Positions 1-11,225 of a stretch of DNA of 64,000 nt are shown one piece after another. Under the pieces are notes generated by a model. The model worked only from the letters and a program-made list of their open reading frames with translations. It did not search any database and was not told where the DNA came from. The DNA is from Cynocephalus volans (taxonomy: Eukaryota; Chordata; Mammalia; Dermoptera; Cynocephalidae): assembly GCF_027409185.1 (NCBI RefSeq), contig NC_084463.1, positions 70,541,852-70,605,851 on the forward strand. Direction: 5' to 3'. The first letter of the stretch is position 1; every line of letters begins with the position of its first letter. Made by a program: the position numbers and the translations under genes.

Positions 1-484
1 AAAGCTGGCCAAGGAGCAAGAGAAGCAGTACAAGATGCACCTGGACCTCTTGGTCACTAGTCTGTTTCTTCAGGTCTGTGCAGCATATAAAGAGAACATC
101 TCCAATAAACATAAGAGCATGACCAAGCAGTGAGTCCTGAACCCCAAGTCCAGCCTGACTACCCTGCAGTCCAAGCCAGAGTCAGAGGAAGATGATGAAG
201 AAGACAAGGATGACAAGGACAAGAATAAAGAAGAAGATAATGATGATGAGAATGGGGACTCCTCTAGGGATATTGAGGACTCTTCTGAGTCCAGCAGTGA
301 GGATGAGAGTAAGGACGGGGACGAGCATGAGGAGGAAGATGAGAATGAGGACGACAGTGGGGATGAAGACAGTCTGAGGGCAGCAGCTCTAGCTCTTCCT
401 ATTCAGGGGACTCCTCAGACTCTGACTCCAACTGAGGTGCAGCCCTACCCCAGGGCAGCCAGGCAGAGCCCAGGAGCTCCCCTC

Positions 485-490
<6 letters not shown>

Positions 491-519
<29 letters not shown>
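491..519. repeat. (CT)n microsatellite
   Basis: About 14 perfect CT units, lying in what would be the 3'UTR of the pseudogene just after its terminal TGA. Confidence 0.95.
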
Positions 520-522
<3 letters not shown>

Positions 523-963
523 ATATGTGAGGGGGTTGGGGTGGTTGAAGGAGCCCAGTCCAGGACTCTGCAGACTCCAAGACATAAGCACTGGAGGAGT
601 CTTCCAGAGAGAGTAAACATCAGACTGAGCCAGTACTAGACAGGCTGTCCAACCCTAATCCTCTTTTGTACTTGCAGTTCTGGCATGTACAATGGACCAG
701 GGAGTGGGGGTGGGGGGCCCCGAATAGCTGAGTGAGGCCCTCCACACTTGCGCACCCCAATGTGGGGTGGAAGCTTGGGGAGGACCCCTTTCTTCCCAGA
801 TGGACTTGCTGTCTGGACACCTTCATTGGTACTGGAGGCAGGGAACATGTGGGGAATGGAGGGTGGGTACTTTGAGAAATAGTCCTGTCCTAATGGTCTT
901 TTCCCCTGCCCCCTGCAGGAAGGAACTGCCTGGACCCACTCATGGGGGGGGGGGGCAGAAATG

Positions 964-998
<35 letters not shown>

Positions 999-1023
999 CG
1001 CACGTGTGCACACGCATGTGTAT
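964..1023. repeat. (TG)n(CG)n tract, 60 bp of unbroken purine-pyrimidine alternation
   Basis: TG repeats run directly into CG repeats and then a mixed CA/CG/TG tail, and the alternation of purine and pyrimidine never breaks over 60 bases. This is the classic composition for left-handed Z-DNA. It precedes the AATAAA of the pseudogene. Confidence 0.9.
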
Positions 1024-1079
1024 TTAAGCTCTGTCAACAAGACATTTCCTATTGAAATAAAAAAATAGATTATTTGAAC

Positions 1080-4000
1080 TGAATAATGTGATAGAAAGAT
1101 ACAGCAGCAGACATAATCAAACAGAAAAGAATAAGTGACCTTGAAGATGGAAAATACGAAAACATCAAATCAGAGAAACAAATATAAAAAAGACCAAGAA
1201 AAAATGAAATAAAAATACAGCAAATATGGGACACTCTCAAGAGAAATCACCTCTTCACAATTAGCGTACCCAAAAAAGAGGACAAAGGAAGAGACGTAGA
1301 AAGTATGTCAGAGAAAATAATGGCTGAAAATTTTCCAAGTATAGAGAAAGATGACAGCTCCAGGAAACTCAGAGGTTGCCAATCAAATTCAATCCAAGAA
1401 GCAACACCCCAAGGCACATCATAATCAAATTATCAAAAACCAAAGACAAAAAAAAAGAATACTGAAAGCAAAAAGAGAAAAAAACATGTACCATTCAATG
1501 GAGTTCCAATATGTCTCTTAGTGGCTTTCTCAGTAGGAATTCCATATGCCAGAAGAGAATGAAATAATATATCAGTGGTGCTGAAGGAAAAAGACTGTCA
1601 GCCAAGAATTCTCCATCCAGAAAAAACTGATCTTCAGATATGAAGGAGAAATAAAGTCTTTCCCAGACAAACATAAGCTAAGGGAATTCATCAGCAGTAG
1701 ACCTGTGTTACAAGAAATGCTAAAGAGAGTTCCTTAGTCTGAAAGATGATGATGCTAAAGAGCAGCAAGAAAACATTTGAAGGTACATAATTAATTATTA
1801 AACTCACAGACAACCTCAAAACACTTCGATGCTATAGGGTGGTGAATAAACTACTTACATCCTTAGTATGAAGACTAAAGGACAAACGTAACAAGAAACT
1901 AACATATACAACAACCATATAAAAATAGGCAATATTAAAATTCTAGCAAACCTTGAAACAACAAATTGTCAAAAAATAGGAGGGAATAATGTGGAAGCAT
2001 AGAGTTGGCTTTGTTTCTTTTCTTTTTTCTTAGATATCAAAGTTAAGTTTTCATTAGTCTAAAATAATGTTATAACTATAACATGTTTCTTGTAAGTCTC
2101 ATGGTAACCCTAACACAAAAACTTATGAGATGTGCTAAAAATAAGCAATAAGAAATCAAAATACACTGCTAGAGAAAACCACTCAATCACAAAGGAATAG
2201 AGTAAGATTGAAAGAAAGAAAAAAAAAAAAGATCAATGAAACAACCAGAAAAAAAGAAACAAAATGGCAGAAACAAGTCCTTATATATCAATAATAACTC
2301 TACATCTAAATGTATTAAATGCCCCAATTAAAAGACATAGAGTGGCTCGATGTATTATAAAACAAAACCAACAAATGCTGCCTACAAGAAACTCACTTTA
2401 TATATAAAGGCACACCATCTGAAAGAGAAGGAATGGAAAAGGATATTTCGTGCAAATGAAAAACAGCAAAGAACAGGAATAGCTGTACTTATATCAGATA
2501 AAATAGACTTCAAGCTAAGGAAAATAAAAAAGATAAAGAAGGTCATTACATAATGATAAAAGGACCAATTCAACAAGATGATAAAACAATTCTGAATATA
2601 TGCACACCCAAATCCAGAGCACTTATTTATACAAAATAACTACTATTAGACCTAACAAGAGAAATAGACTACAACACAATAATAGTAGGGGACTTTTACA
2701 CCCCACTTTCAACAAAGGGCAGGTCATTCAAACAGAAAATTAACCAAGAAACAGTAGAATTAATTTCTACCCTAGGCCAATTGGACCTAAGGGAAATATA
2801 TAGGACATTTCTTCCAATAGCTGCAGGATACACATTCTTCTTAGCAGCACATGGAACATTCTCTAGAACAGACCATATGTTAGGTCACAAAACAAGTCTC
2901 AACAAATTTTTTTTAAAAATATAATCATATTAACTACCTTGTCTGACTACAGCGGAATAAAACTAGAAATCAATAAAAGGAACACTAGAAACCATACATA
3001 TACATGGAAATTAAATAACATGCTCCTAAACAAGGAATAGGTCAAAGAAGAAATCAAGAATGAAATTAAAAAACATATGGAAACAAATGAAAATAAAAAT
3101 ACAACATATCAGAACCTATGGTATACAGCAAAAACAGTTCTAAGAGGGAAGTTTATCCCAATAAATGCCTACATCAGAAAAGAAGAAAGACTTCAAATAA
3201 ACAACTTAACATTACATCTCAAGGAGCTAGAAAAACAAGAACAAACTAAACCCAAAATCATTAGGAGAGTAATAACAAAGATCAAGCACAAATAAATAAA
3301 TTAGAGATTAAAAAAAAAAATCAATGAAACAAAGAATTGGTTTTTCAAAAAGATAAACAAAATCGATAAACTTTAGCTAGACTAATGCAGAAAAAAAGAG
3401 AGAAGACTCAAATAAATAATATCAGAAATGGAAAAGGGGCCATTACAACCAATACCACAGAAGTATAAATTCATAACAATAAAAAATCATAAAAGACTAC
3501 TATGAAAAAAATATGCAAAGAAACTAGAAAACCTAGAAGATATGGATAAATTCCTTGACACCTTCAACTTACCTAGGTTGAATCATGATGAAATAGAAAG
3601 CTTAAACAGATCAATAAGAAGTAATGAGGTTGAAGCAGTAATAAAGTCTTCCAACAAAGAAAACTCCAGGACCAGATGGCTTCATGGCTGAATTCTGCCA
3701 AGCATTTAAAGAAGAACTAATACCAGTTCTTCTCAAACTCCTTCAGAAAACTGAAGAGGAGGTAATATTTCCAAACTCATTCTACAATGCCAACATTAAC
3801 TTCACACTAAAGAAAAAGACACACACACACACACACACACACGCGCGCACACACACAGAAAACTACAGACCAATATTCTTAATAACATAGATGGGAAGAT
3901 CCTCAATAAAATACTAGCAAACAGAATTCAACAACACATTAAAAAGATCATTCACCATGATCAGGGAAATTCATCCCAGGGATGCAAGGATGGCTCAACA

Positions 4001-6297
4001 TACACAAATCAATGAATGTGATACATCACATCAACAGAATGAAGGAAAAAAATCATATGATCATTGCAATGGATGCAGAAAATGCATCTGATAAAATCCA
4101 ACACCACGTCATGATAAAAAACACTCCACAAATTAGGTATAGAAGAAATGTACCTCAACACAATAAAAGCCATATACAACAAAACCACAGCTAATATCAT
4201 ACTGGTGGACAAACATTGAACACTTTTCCTCTAAGATCTAAAACAAGACAAGGATGCCCACTTTCCTGGCTCATATTCAACACAGTACTGGAAGTTTTAG
4301 CAAGCACAATCAGTCAAGAAAAGTCAATAAAGGGCATCCAGATTGGAAAGGAGAAAGTTAAACTATCCCTATTTGCAGATGACATGATCATATGCATAGA
4401 AAATCCTAAATCCTCTACCAAAAAATTACTAAAACTAATAAATTAATTCAGTATAGTGGTAGAATACAAAATCAACACACAAAAATCAGTAGCCTTTCAT
4501 ACACCAATAATGACATAGCTGAAGAACAAATCAATAAAGTTATCTTATTCACAATAGATACTAAAAGAAATGAAATAACTAGGAGTAAATTTAATGAAAG
4601 AGGTGAAGACCTCTACAATGAAAACTATAAAACATTGGTGAAAAAACTAAAGAGGGCATAAATAAATGGAGAGATATCCCATGTTCTTGGGTTGAAAGTA
4701 TTAACTTCACCAAAATGTCCATATTACCCAAAGCAATCTACACGTTCAATGCAATTCTTATCAAAATACCAATGGTATTCTTCACAGAAATAGTAAAAAT
4801 GATCTTAAAATTTGTATGGAACCACAAAAGACCCCATATAGCTAAAGCAATCTTGAACAAAGTTGGAGGCATCACAGTTCCTGACTTCAAAATATGCTAT
4901 AATGCTACAGTAACTGAAACACCATGGTACTGCACAAAAATAGACAAATAGACTAATGAGACAGAATTGACAGCCCAGAAATAAACTGACACACTTAAAG
5001 CCAACTGATTTTTGACAAAAGTGCAAAAAATAAACACGGGAGAAAGGACAGCTTCTTCAAAAAATGGCGGTGCCACAAAAATTGGATATCCACATGCAGA
5101 GGATTGAAATTAGACCTCTGCTTCTTACCATACACAAAACTCAACACAAAATGGATTTAATACCTAAATTTAAGATCTGAAGCTATGAAACCACAGAAAG
5201 AAAACATAGGGGAAATGCTGCATGTAATGGGAGTGGGCAGCATTAAGCGAGGCTACAAAGGCACAGGGAACTAAAGCAAAAATACACAAATGGGACTACA
5301 TCAAACTGAAGAGCTTCTGCACAGCAAGGGACACTATCAACAAAGTGAAGAGACAACCTACAGAATAGGAGAAGGTGTTTGCAAAGTACACATCAACCAA
5401 GAGACTAATGTCCAGCATATATAAGGAACTCAAACAAATCAACAACAAAAAAACAACCCAATGAAAAAATGGGCAAAGGACCTGAACAGACATTTCTCAA
5501 AAGAAGACATACAAATGGCCAACAGGCACATGAAAAGATGCTCAAAATCGCTAATCATCAGAATAAGCAAATTACAGAAAAAAAACCACAATGAGATATA
5601 ATCTCATCTCAGTTGAAATGGGTATTATCAACAAGACAGAAAATAACAAATGCTGACAGAGACATGGTGAAAAGGGAACCCTCCTACATTGTTTGTGGGA
5701 ATGTAAATTGGTATAATCATTATGGAAAACAGAATCTTCCTCAGAGAACTAAAAATAGATCTACCTTATGACTTAGCTATCCCACTACTGGGTATATACC
5801 CAAAGGGAATGAAATCAACATTATTAAAAAGACACCTGCATTCCTGCGTTCATTGAAACGCTATTCACAATAGCCAAGAGATGGAATCTACCTAAATGCG
5901 CATCAATATATGAATGGATTAAAAAAACTGGTATGTACATGTGCAATGCAATACTACTCAGCTGTAACAAGAAGTGATATCCTATCAATTGCAGCAACAT
6001 GGATGGGACTGGAAACCATCCTATTAAGTGAAATAAGTCAGTCACAGAAAGATGAATGAATACCACATGATCTCACTCATAGCTTGAATCTAAAAAAAAA
6101 AAAAAAAGTGGTTCTCATAGTAGAGAGAATAATGGTTAGCAGAGGCCAAGGAGAAAGGGGGGACGATGGAAAAGTGTACTGCAGGGTACAAAACTATGCT
6201 GTGTACCCTAATTGAATCAGTGTGCAGTACACTCGTGTATTGAAACAATGTACTCCACAAATATGTACAAGTAAATGTAATAATAGTAATAAAAAGA
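1080..6297 (+). mobile_element. Long degraded L1 retrotransposon (L1M-type), sense
   Basis: About 5.2 kb of L1 in the sense direction. An ORF1 and inter-ORF relic covers about 1080-1800. ORF2 endonuclease-region similarity lies at about 2260-2560. Reverse transcriptase similarity follows: an RQGCPLS-type motif at 4246-4266 and the catalytic FADD box at 4372-4383. ORF2 C-terminal and 3'UTR sequence run to about 6297. ORF2 pieces fall in all three frames (open from 2350, 3077, 3684, 4216 and 4715) with many stops, so it is dead. A (CA)n tract has expanded within ORF2. The wording of the ORF1/ORF2 remnants resembles the older L1M lineage rather than young L1; the subfamily is inferred from memory. 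Confidence 0.9.
3818..3857. repeat. (CA)n microsatellite with a CG core, inside L1 ORF2
   Basis: About 40 bases of alternating AC units with three central CG steps. It interrupts the relic ORF2 of the surrounding L1. Confidence 0.95.
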
Positions 6298-6730
6298 TAT
6301 TGTGGCTTTCCCAGGGTAATGTGTTCAGGACAGTTCTCCAGATGACCTTGGACTGACCCAGTTATCCCCCCATTTTGCTTATAATTGTTAAGCATAACTG
6401 TAGAATGTGCTTGGAATGCATAGCCAGAACAGTCCAGGCTTCTGTTTGTTTCTCCCCTAGAAACAGGATGTCCTTCAGTGATTTATCCCAACAGGCCATG
6501 TTTCCCCTGAGGTATAAAACCCAGGGTGGGCTGCTTTCTGGGATCCCTCAGCTACAGTGCAAATGAGGCATGTGCAGCAGAAGCTCCATCCACCTTGGAC
6601 AGCTTTACTGAGCTTTGTGGGACACACAGGCTCACAATGAATCCTAGCCTTCTGTTGTCCCTTGCTGCCTATCTGTAAGCAACAGATTTGATTCACATAA
6701 CTTGTGCTGCATGCTCTATCTCACCAGACT
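6298..6730 (+). mobile_element. Probable solo LTR relic, class not fixed
   Basis: Directly after the L1 3' end lies a non-L1 block with a TATA-like box (GGTATAAAACCCAG near 6511) followed by a CT-rich, GC-richer stretch, which is LTR-like architecture. No coding internal region is present. The boundaries are approximate and no target duplication was resolved. Confidence 0.4.
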
Positions 6731-7618
6731 CATAATAGTAGATAACTAGTGCACAGTGAACCTGTTTCATAATGTGACCGGCAAGTGGACCAGCAATAGG
6801 TGGCACTGGAGTTAGAACTCAGAGTAGTACTTACTCCACTACAATCGATATATTATTGCATAAATGTTAATTAAGTTACTTGATATGCCCAAGGCTCTTT
6901 TAACAAGTATTGAACATTCTCCTCAAAATACAGTAAAAATTATTTTAATGATAGTAACTAAGTTAAAAAAAAAACAAAATAGATCAAATAAGATATTTGA
7001 TATCTGTTTCTAAAAAGAGTGCTTGGAAAAGAGTACATTCAGTTGGATAAAGATGAGGACGGTGATGATGATTTGCAGGTTCTGAATTGCCAAGGCCTAT
7101 AGGTGAAATGGTAATATGAGGGTACAACTATATTGCTTTTATATAGATTGTACTTCGAAATTGAAGTTATTTTACATTTTTATATGGTGAATAACCTTTT
7201 GAGTGGATCATTCGGCCCCATTGAGTCTTGAGATGCCTATTATTGGCATATGTAAGTTATGACAGGGTGGGATCTTTTATAAATCTGAAAGAGAAATAAA
7301 GAAAGGGGGAAAATGGAGAGAGAATTTCTTTAGATTAACATGAGAGAATTGGAGGAGAAAGACAGAGAAGGGATATACTTGAAAAAGAGCCTGCTGATAG
7401 GAGTTGAACTGAAATACGAAGGTAGAACGAGCAAAAGTGGAGATTGCAAGCTGTGCAACGTGAAGGAGAAAACGGACAGAGAAGACACGGGTCATCCTTA
7501 CCATTCTTTCTGTGGAAGGGCCTTGAAAAACCTCAGAAGACATAAAAGTACACAGCAGGCAGGTGCTATAACAGTCCCAATGATCTCCATCTCCTGGTTC
7601 TAGACCTGCGTAACATTT
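6731..7618. other. No recognisable feature
   Basis: AT-rich sequence. Only short chance ORFs are present, without coding signature or a repeat I can name. Confidence 0.5.
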
Positions 7619-7619
7619 T

Positions 7620-8060
7620 CTTCTTCAGTGCATGCTGGATTTAGTGAGTTCTCTCTACCACATAGAATGGGGCAGAGGTGGAGGGATGTCACTTTTGAGA
7701 TTAGGACACATAAAATATTTAGTCTCCATCTTTAGCCCCTGCCCTTCCTCTTTCATGGTGCTCTGTCTCAGTCTCTCTCTCTCTCTCTGTCTGAATCTCT
7801 CTCTCGCTCTCTCTCTCACTCACTCTCACTTTGTGTCTCTCTACTTTTCTCTCTCTCTTCCTCTCTGTCTTATTACTTGCTCTGGGTGAATCAAGCTGCC
7901 ATGCTGTGAGAAATCCTCTGCAGAGGCCAACATAGCAGACACTGTGAACATGAGTCCAACAGTCCATGAGAAACTGAAGCCTATGAATAACCACATGAGT
8001 GCATCATTCAGCCTCCTTTGAATCTCGAGGTGGCTATACTCCTGGCCTGCTTTACTATTC
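7620..8060 (+). mobile_element. ERVL/MaLR-type LTR relic with expanded CT tract
   Basis: The stretch at about 7880-8010 (CTGCCATGCTGTGAG, then AGAAACTGAAGCC and AACCACATGAGTG) resembles the 3' half of an old mammalian ERVL/MaLR LTR. The CT-rich block upstream has expanded into a simple repeat. Boundaries are approximate and the family name is from memory. Confidence 0.45.
7769..7871. repeat. Imperfect (CT)n low-complexity tract
   Basis: About 100 bases of CT-rich repeats interrupted by G and A. Apparent Leu/Ser-rich ORFs across it, on either strand, are artefacts. Confidence 0.9.
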
Positions 8061-10010
8061 TGGAATGAAATTAATAGATAATAACCTACCTACATTAAAA
8101 TTTCAAAAATGCAATAAAATGTTCTAACCATAATACAAAGGAGAAAAAAGGGAATAATTTAATATAATGTAATATGCATTTCAATATGTAAGTACTCACC
8201 CATGACCACACTTGAAGACATAGTGAAATAGTCAAATGCTTGAATCTATATGTGACTTCAAAATCAGACTGCTGCAGTTGTGTTGCCTCCTCAAATACTA
8301 CAAGCAACATTTCCATTGGTGAGGTGATTTTCCAAAATGGCCAACAAATCTTGGTACAGTAGGGCAAAATACAACTTTCCTTGAAATACACAGTAGCTAC
8401 ATCCCTGGAATATAATTGCAGCATTATATTGATTTTTTAAAAACTTTCCTTGTAGATAGGTTATTATTATCTACTAATTTTATTTCAGAATTGTAAAGCA
8501 GGCATACAAAGTTAATTATTATAAAAGGAGGACATTAAGTCTAATAATACTGAGCTCTGGTATAGAGAATTATTATAAAAAGAGGACATTAAATCTAATA
8601 GAACTGAGCACTGGTCTAGAGAAGAATCGCAAATTTATGGAGAATGTTGAATTGACTTGGTGGGGAGTAAAAAATCAGCTCAGCAATTTAATGCTAAAAG
8701 TGGGAAAAATCTACCTGTCGATAACTCAAGGAATCCCTTGCAAGCAATATATGGTTCCTCTTAAACATTGTTACCTTGCACATTGTAAGACAATTCTCTG
8801 TAATCTTTGACACTACAACCCTAACTGTTGTCATTCAGTGCCCTTCTTTATCACTTTTAATTAGTCAAACTCACTCGATTTTACAGTAAATTTTATTTCA
8901 GCCTTCCCTCTCTCTACAGGTCAACCAGGTGACTTAGCCCTCTGTATCTAAGCTGAAAAGAAGCCATATGACATTAATCCTTGAGAAATTCTGGAAGATT
9001 TCTAATGTGGGCTAAATTGGACTGAGCATTAATTTTAGATCATCCTTGGATGAAAACATAGCACTGTACGAGAATTGGAGTCCTCATAATGGGATTGGTT
9101 TTGATATAATTGTATCAACTTCAGTACTTTAACGTAAGCATTGCTTTTATTCAATTTTTACTTTATGATTTTTGATGACTTATGAATATCACTGTCAAGA
9201 GATACTATACATTTATGAATCTGCGAAGCCCTGTAAAAGTCTGCGGGTAATCCTGTAGGCATGAGCAAGTAAAGAAATTGTAATCTAAATAGTGATCATA
9301 GCATAACGAAAATGTGTGAAAATTTTTTGTCTGTATTAGCAGCACCAAAAAGACAGTAAGGAAGGAGAGATGAAGGAAAACTGGAAATGGAAGAAGAAGT
9401 GGTATTTAATGCAAGGGCCATTGCTGTGGAAGGTTGATGACTCTGGTGATTTTCAGCTGGTCAATAGTGCTGAGTAGTGAACACTCTGGGGTCATTTGCA
9501 GAAAAGCCTCCTAGTTTTCCGAACCATGTTGCATGGATGTAAAACTCCATAACTCAAACCTGTAAAACCTACACCCTGCATTCAAAGACAGAAAAATCAA
9601 ACTCATCTCTTATTACACACCATTGACTTTCCAGGATAATAACACCTGCATTCTTTTTGCTTTTGAGGCTACTTTGCTTTGCCTGCAGCTCTTTCAAAAA
9701 ATAAAAATATTGAACTTGCCCTAGATCTTGTGCTGCTCCACATGCTCACAGGTCATTAAGACTTCATTTTTTTTCAATTGTCATTGAAGTCAATCCAGTA
9801 TTCTTGGGCCTCTTGTGAGCTCTTCACAATCACCAGTAGTTGTGAGCCTGGGTCCAAAATAAGTCTTACCAGCTCATTTGCACACCTATCGCCGAGCTCC
9901 TACGTCAGCCTCCACCGCAATTGTCATGAATTCTCCTCAGACCCTAACTCTATTCCTTCCCTTCCCAGTTTCAGCAAATGATCTGCTTCTTTCACTTAAA
10001 AAATAGTGAC
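8061..10010. other. No gene or named repeat apart from one tandem duplication
   Basis: Unassigned AT-rich sequence. The only structure I see is the 54-bp duplication listed separately. Confidence 0.5.
8514..8621. repeat. Tandem duplication, 2 x 54 bp
   Basis: Unit 1 (8514-8567) and unit 2 (8568-8621) are the same length and differ at only about 6 of 54 positions. They are directly adjacent, with no spacer. Confidence 0.95.
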
Positions 10011-10556
10011 CAAGCGTAAAGGTCCTCCATGTCCCTCCTCTGTCTACAAGTCTAGCTTCACTTTTATCCATCTTTACTACCTTCTCTCCAATCTCCGTAA
10101 AGGAATAGCCTTACTATTCCGTTACTAATAGCCTAAGGTTAAGCCCTCTCTATCTCTCCAATCTTAAACCTAGTCACTGTGCCCTCCATAAAATTGTCCC
10201 TTGAATTATTCTCACTCTTAGTTATTCAATTTATCCCTCCCCAGTTTCTCTTACCTCTTAATCTACGAACACATTCAAAATCCCTACCCACATCCAAATT
10301 CCTTCACTCCAGCCTCCTCAAACTACTGTCCTAGCTGTATAATCTCCATCATTATCCATTTTTAAGAGAGTAATGTCATTGTTTTCACTTAGTTTTATCA
10401 ATCTACTCAAATTTATTTTTTGTTCCTAACAATTAAAATAAAATTATTCATATAAAGTTTCTCTTCACTTGCTTAATGCTAACAAGTTTTATTCACTAAT
10501 GCATTCTTAATACCTCATACTTAGTAGATACTCAATAAAAATTTTGCTGAATCAAT
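10011..10556 (+). mobile_element. Possible L2 LINE relic
   Basis: A pyrimidine-rich stretch ends in a tail typical of L2 3' ends (TAGTAGATACTCAATAAA followed by TGCTGAAT near 10520-10550). The 5' boundary is a guess. Confidence 0.45.
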
Positions 10557-10694
10557 TAAAGATCAAATTATTTTCCAACTTCTTATTAAACCATTGTAAG
10601 ACCTTGTGGAGTATACTATAAAGCAAATATATTTCTCAGGGCCTAGTTCTCTGCAGTTTCAGGTTTAGTTTAACTTCTTAAAATTATATATAGA

Positions 10695-11225
10695 AATGTT
10701 AACCTCGCAAAAGACAGGAAACTTTCCTCAGGCTAGGGTCTCTGATGTGGATGGAGAGTTGTGGCACAGCAAGGTTGCTGTCTCAAGGACAGACAAGTTA
10801 ATGATTGATATGTAAAGATAGTAGGAAATTGCTGTAGGGAAAAACAGTGTTTGCTAAGATCAAGCTTTTGTTGGTGGATCAACTTAACCTTTTGCAAACT
10901 GCATGACAGAATGTCACTTTGCTTGTTTGACTGATGTTACCAGTCTATATTGTTAAACTGTACTTAGCTAAAACCCCATCTATGTTCTTTTCCTGTAACT
11001 TCCTGGTCTGGAGAATAAACACAGGGTGAGAACCCCAGTTCATGGTTTATTTCCCAAAAGGAAGGAATGCCTCTCTCTTGAGGATTCTGGGAAATTAACC
11101 CCTTCAGGGTCTCTCACTGATTGGAAGAGATGGGCTTTGAGTAATCCTTTTGTGGCTCCATCACCCAGGGGAAGAGAGGTGACAAATCCATGTGAAGCAA
11201 AGCAACAAGACCTTGATAATAGGTT
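10695..11225 (+). mobile_element. Probable solo LTR relic (ERV1-like)
   Basis: The block has LTR-like layout. AAAACCCC and CTGTAACTTCC stand before an AATAAA-type signal near 11014, followed by a U5-like region. No internal retroviral sequence adjoins it. Family and edges are uncertain. Confidence 0.4.

Larger units (their letters stand above)
1..1066 (+). pseudogene. 3' part of a processed (retroposed) pseudogene, parent not identified
   Basis: A reading frame enters from the left edge (codons from base 2) and encodes a Lys/Glu-rich stretch, then hits TGA at 131-133. The same frame continues past it into a very acidic Asp/Glu/Ser domain (about 180-370), so the stop looks like a decayed sense codon. 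Near 375-381 the frame must shift by one base to reach a Ser-rich tail (382-432) that ends at TGA 433-435. After that come a (CT)n tract, a long 3'UTR-like stretch, a (TG)n(CG)n tract, and AATAAA at 1056-1061 followed by a short A-run. No intron interrupts it. Acidic-tailed chromatin or RNA-processing proteins are the likely parent class, but I do not recognise the gene. The 5' part lies outside the window. Confidence 0.7.

Noticed and set aside
636..1040. 134-codon minus-strand ORF
   Set aside because: Runs through the (CA)/(CG) microsatellite on the antisense of the pseudogene 3'UTR.
7632..7994. Leu/Ser-rich and Arg/Glu-rich ORFs on both strands
   Set aside because: They are translations of the CT-rich tract.
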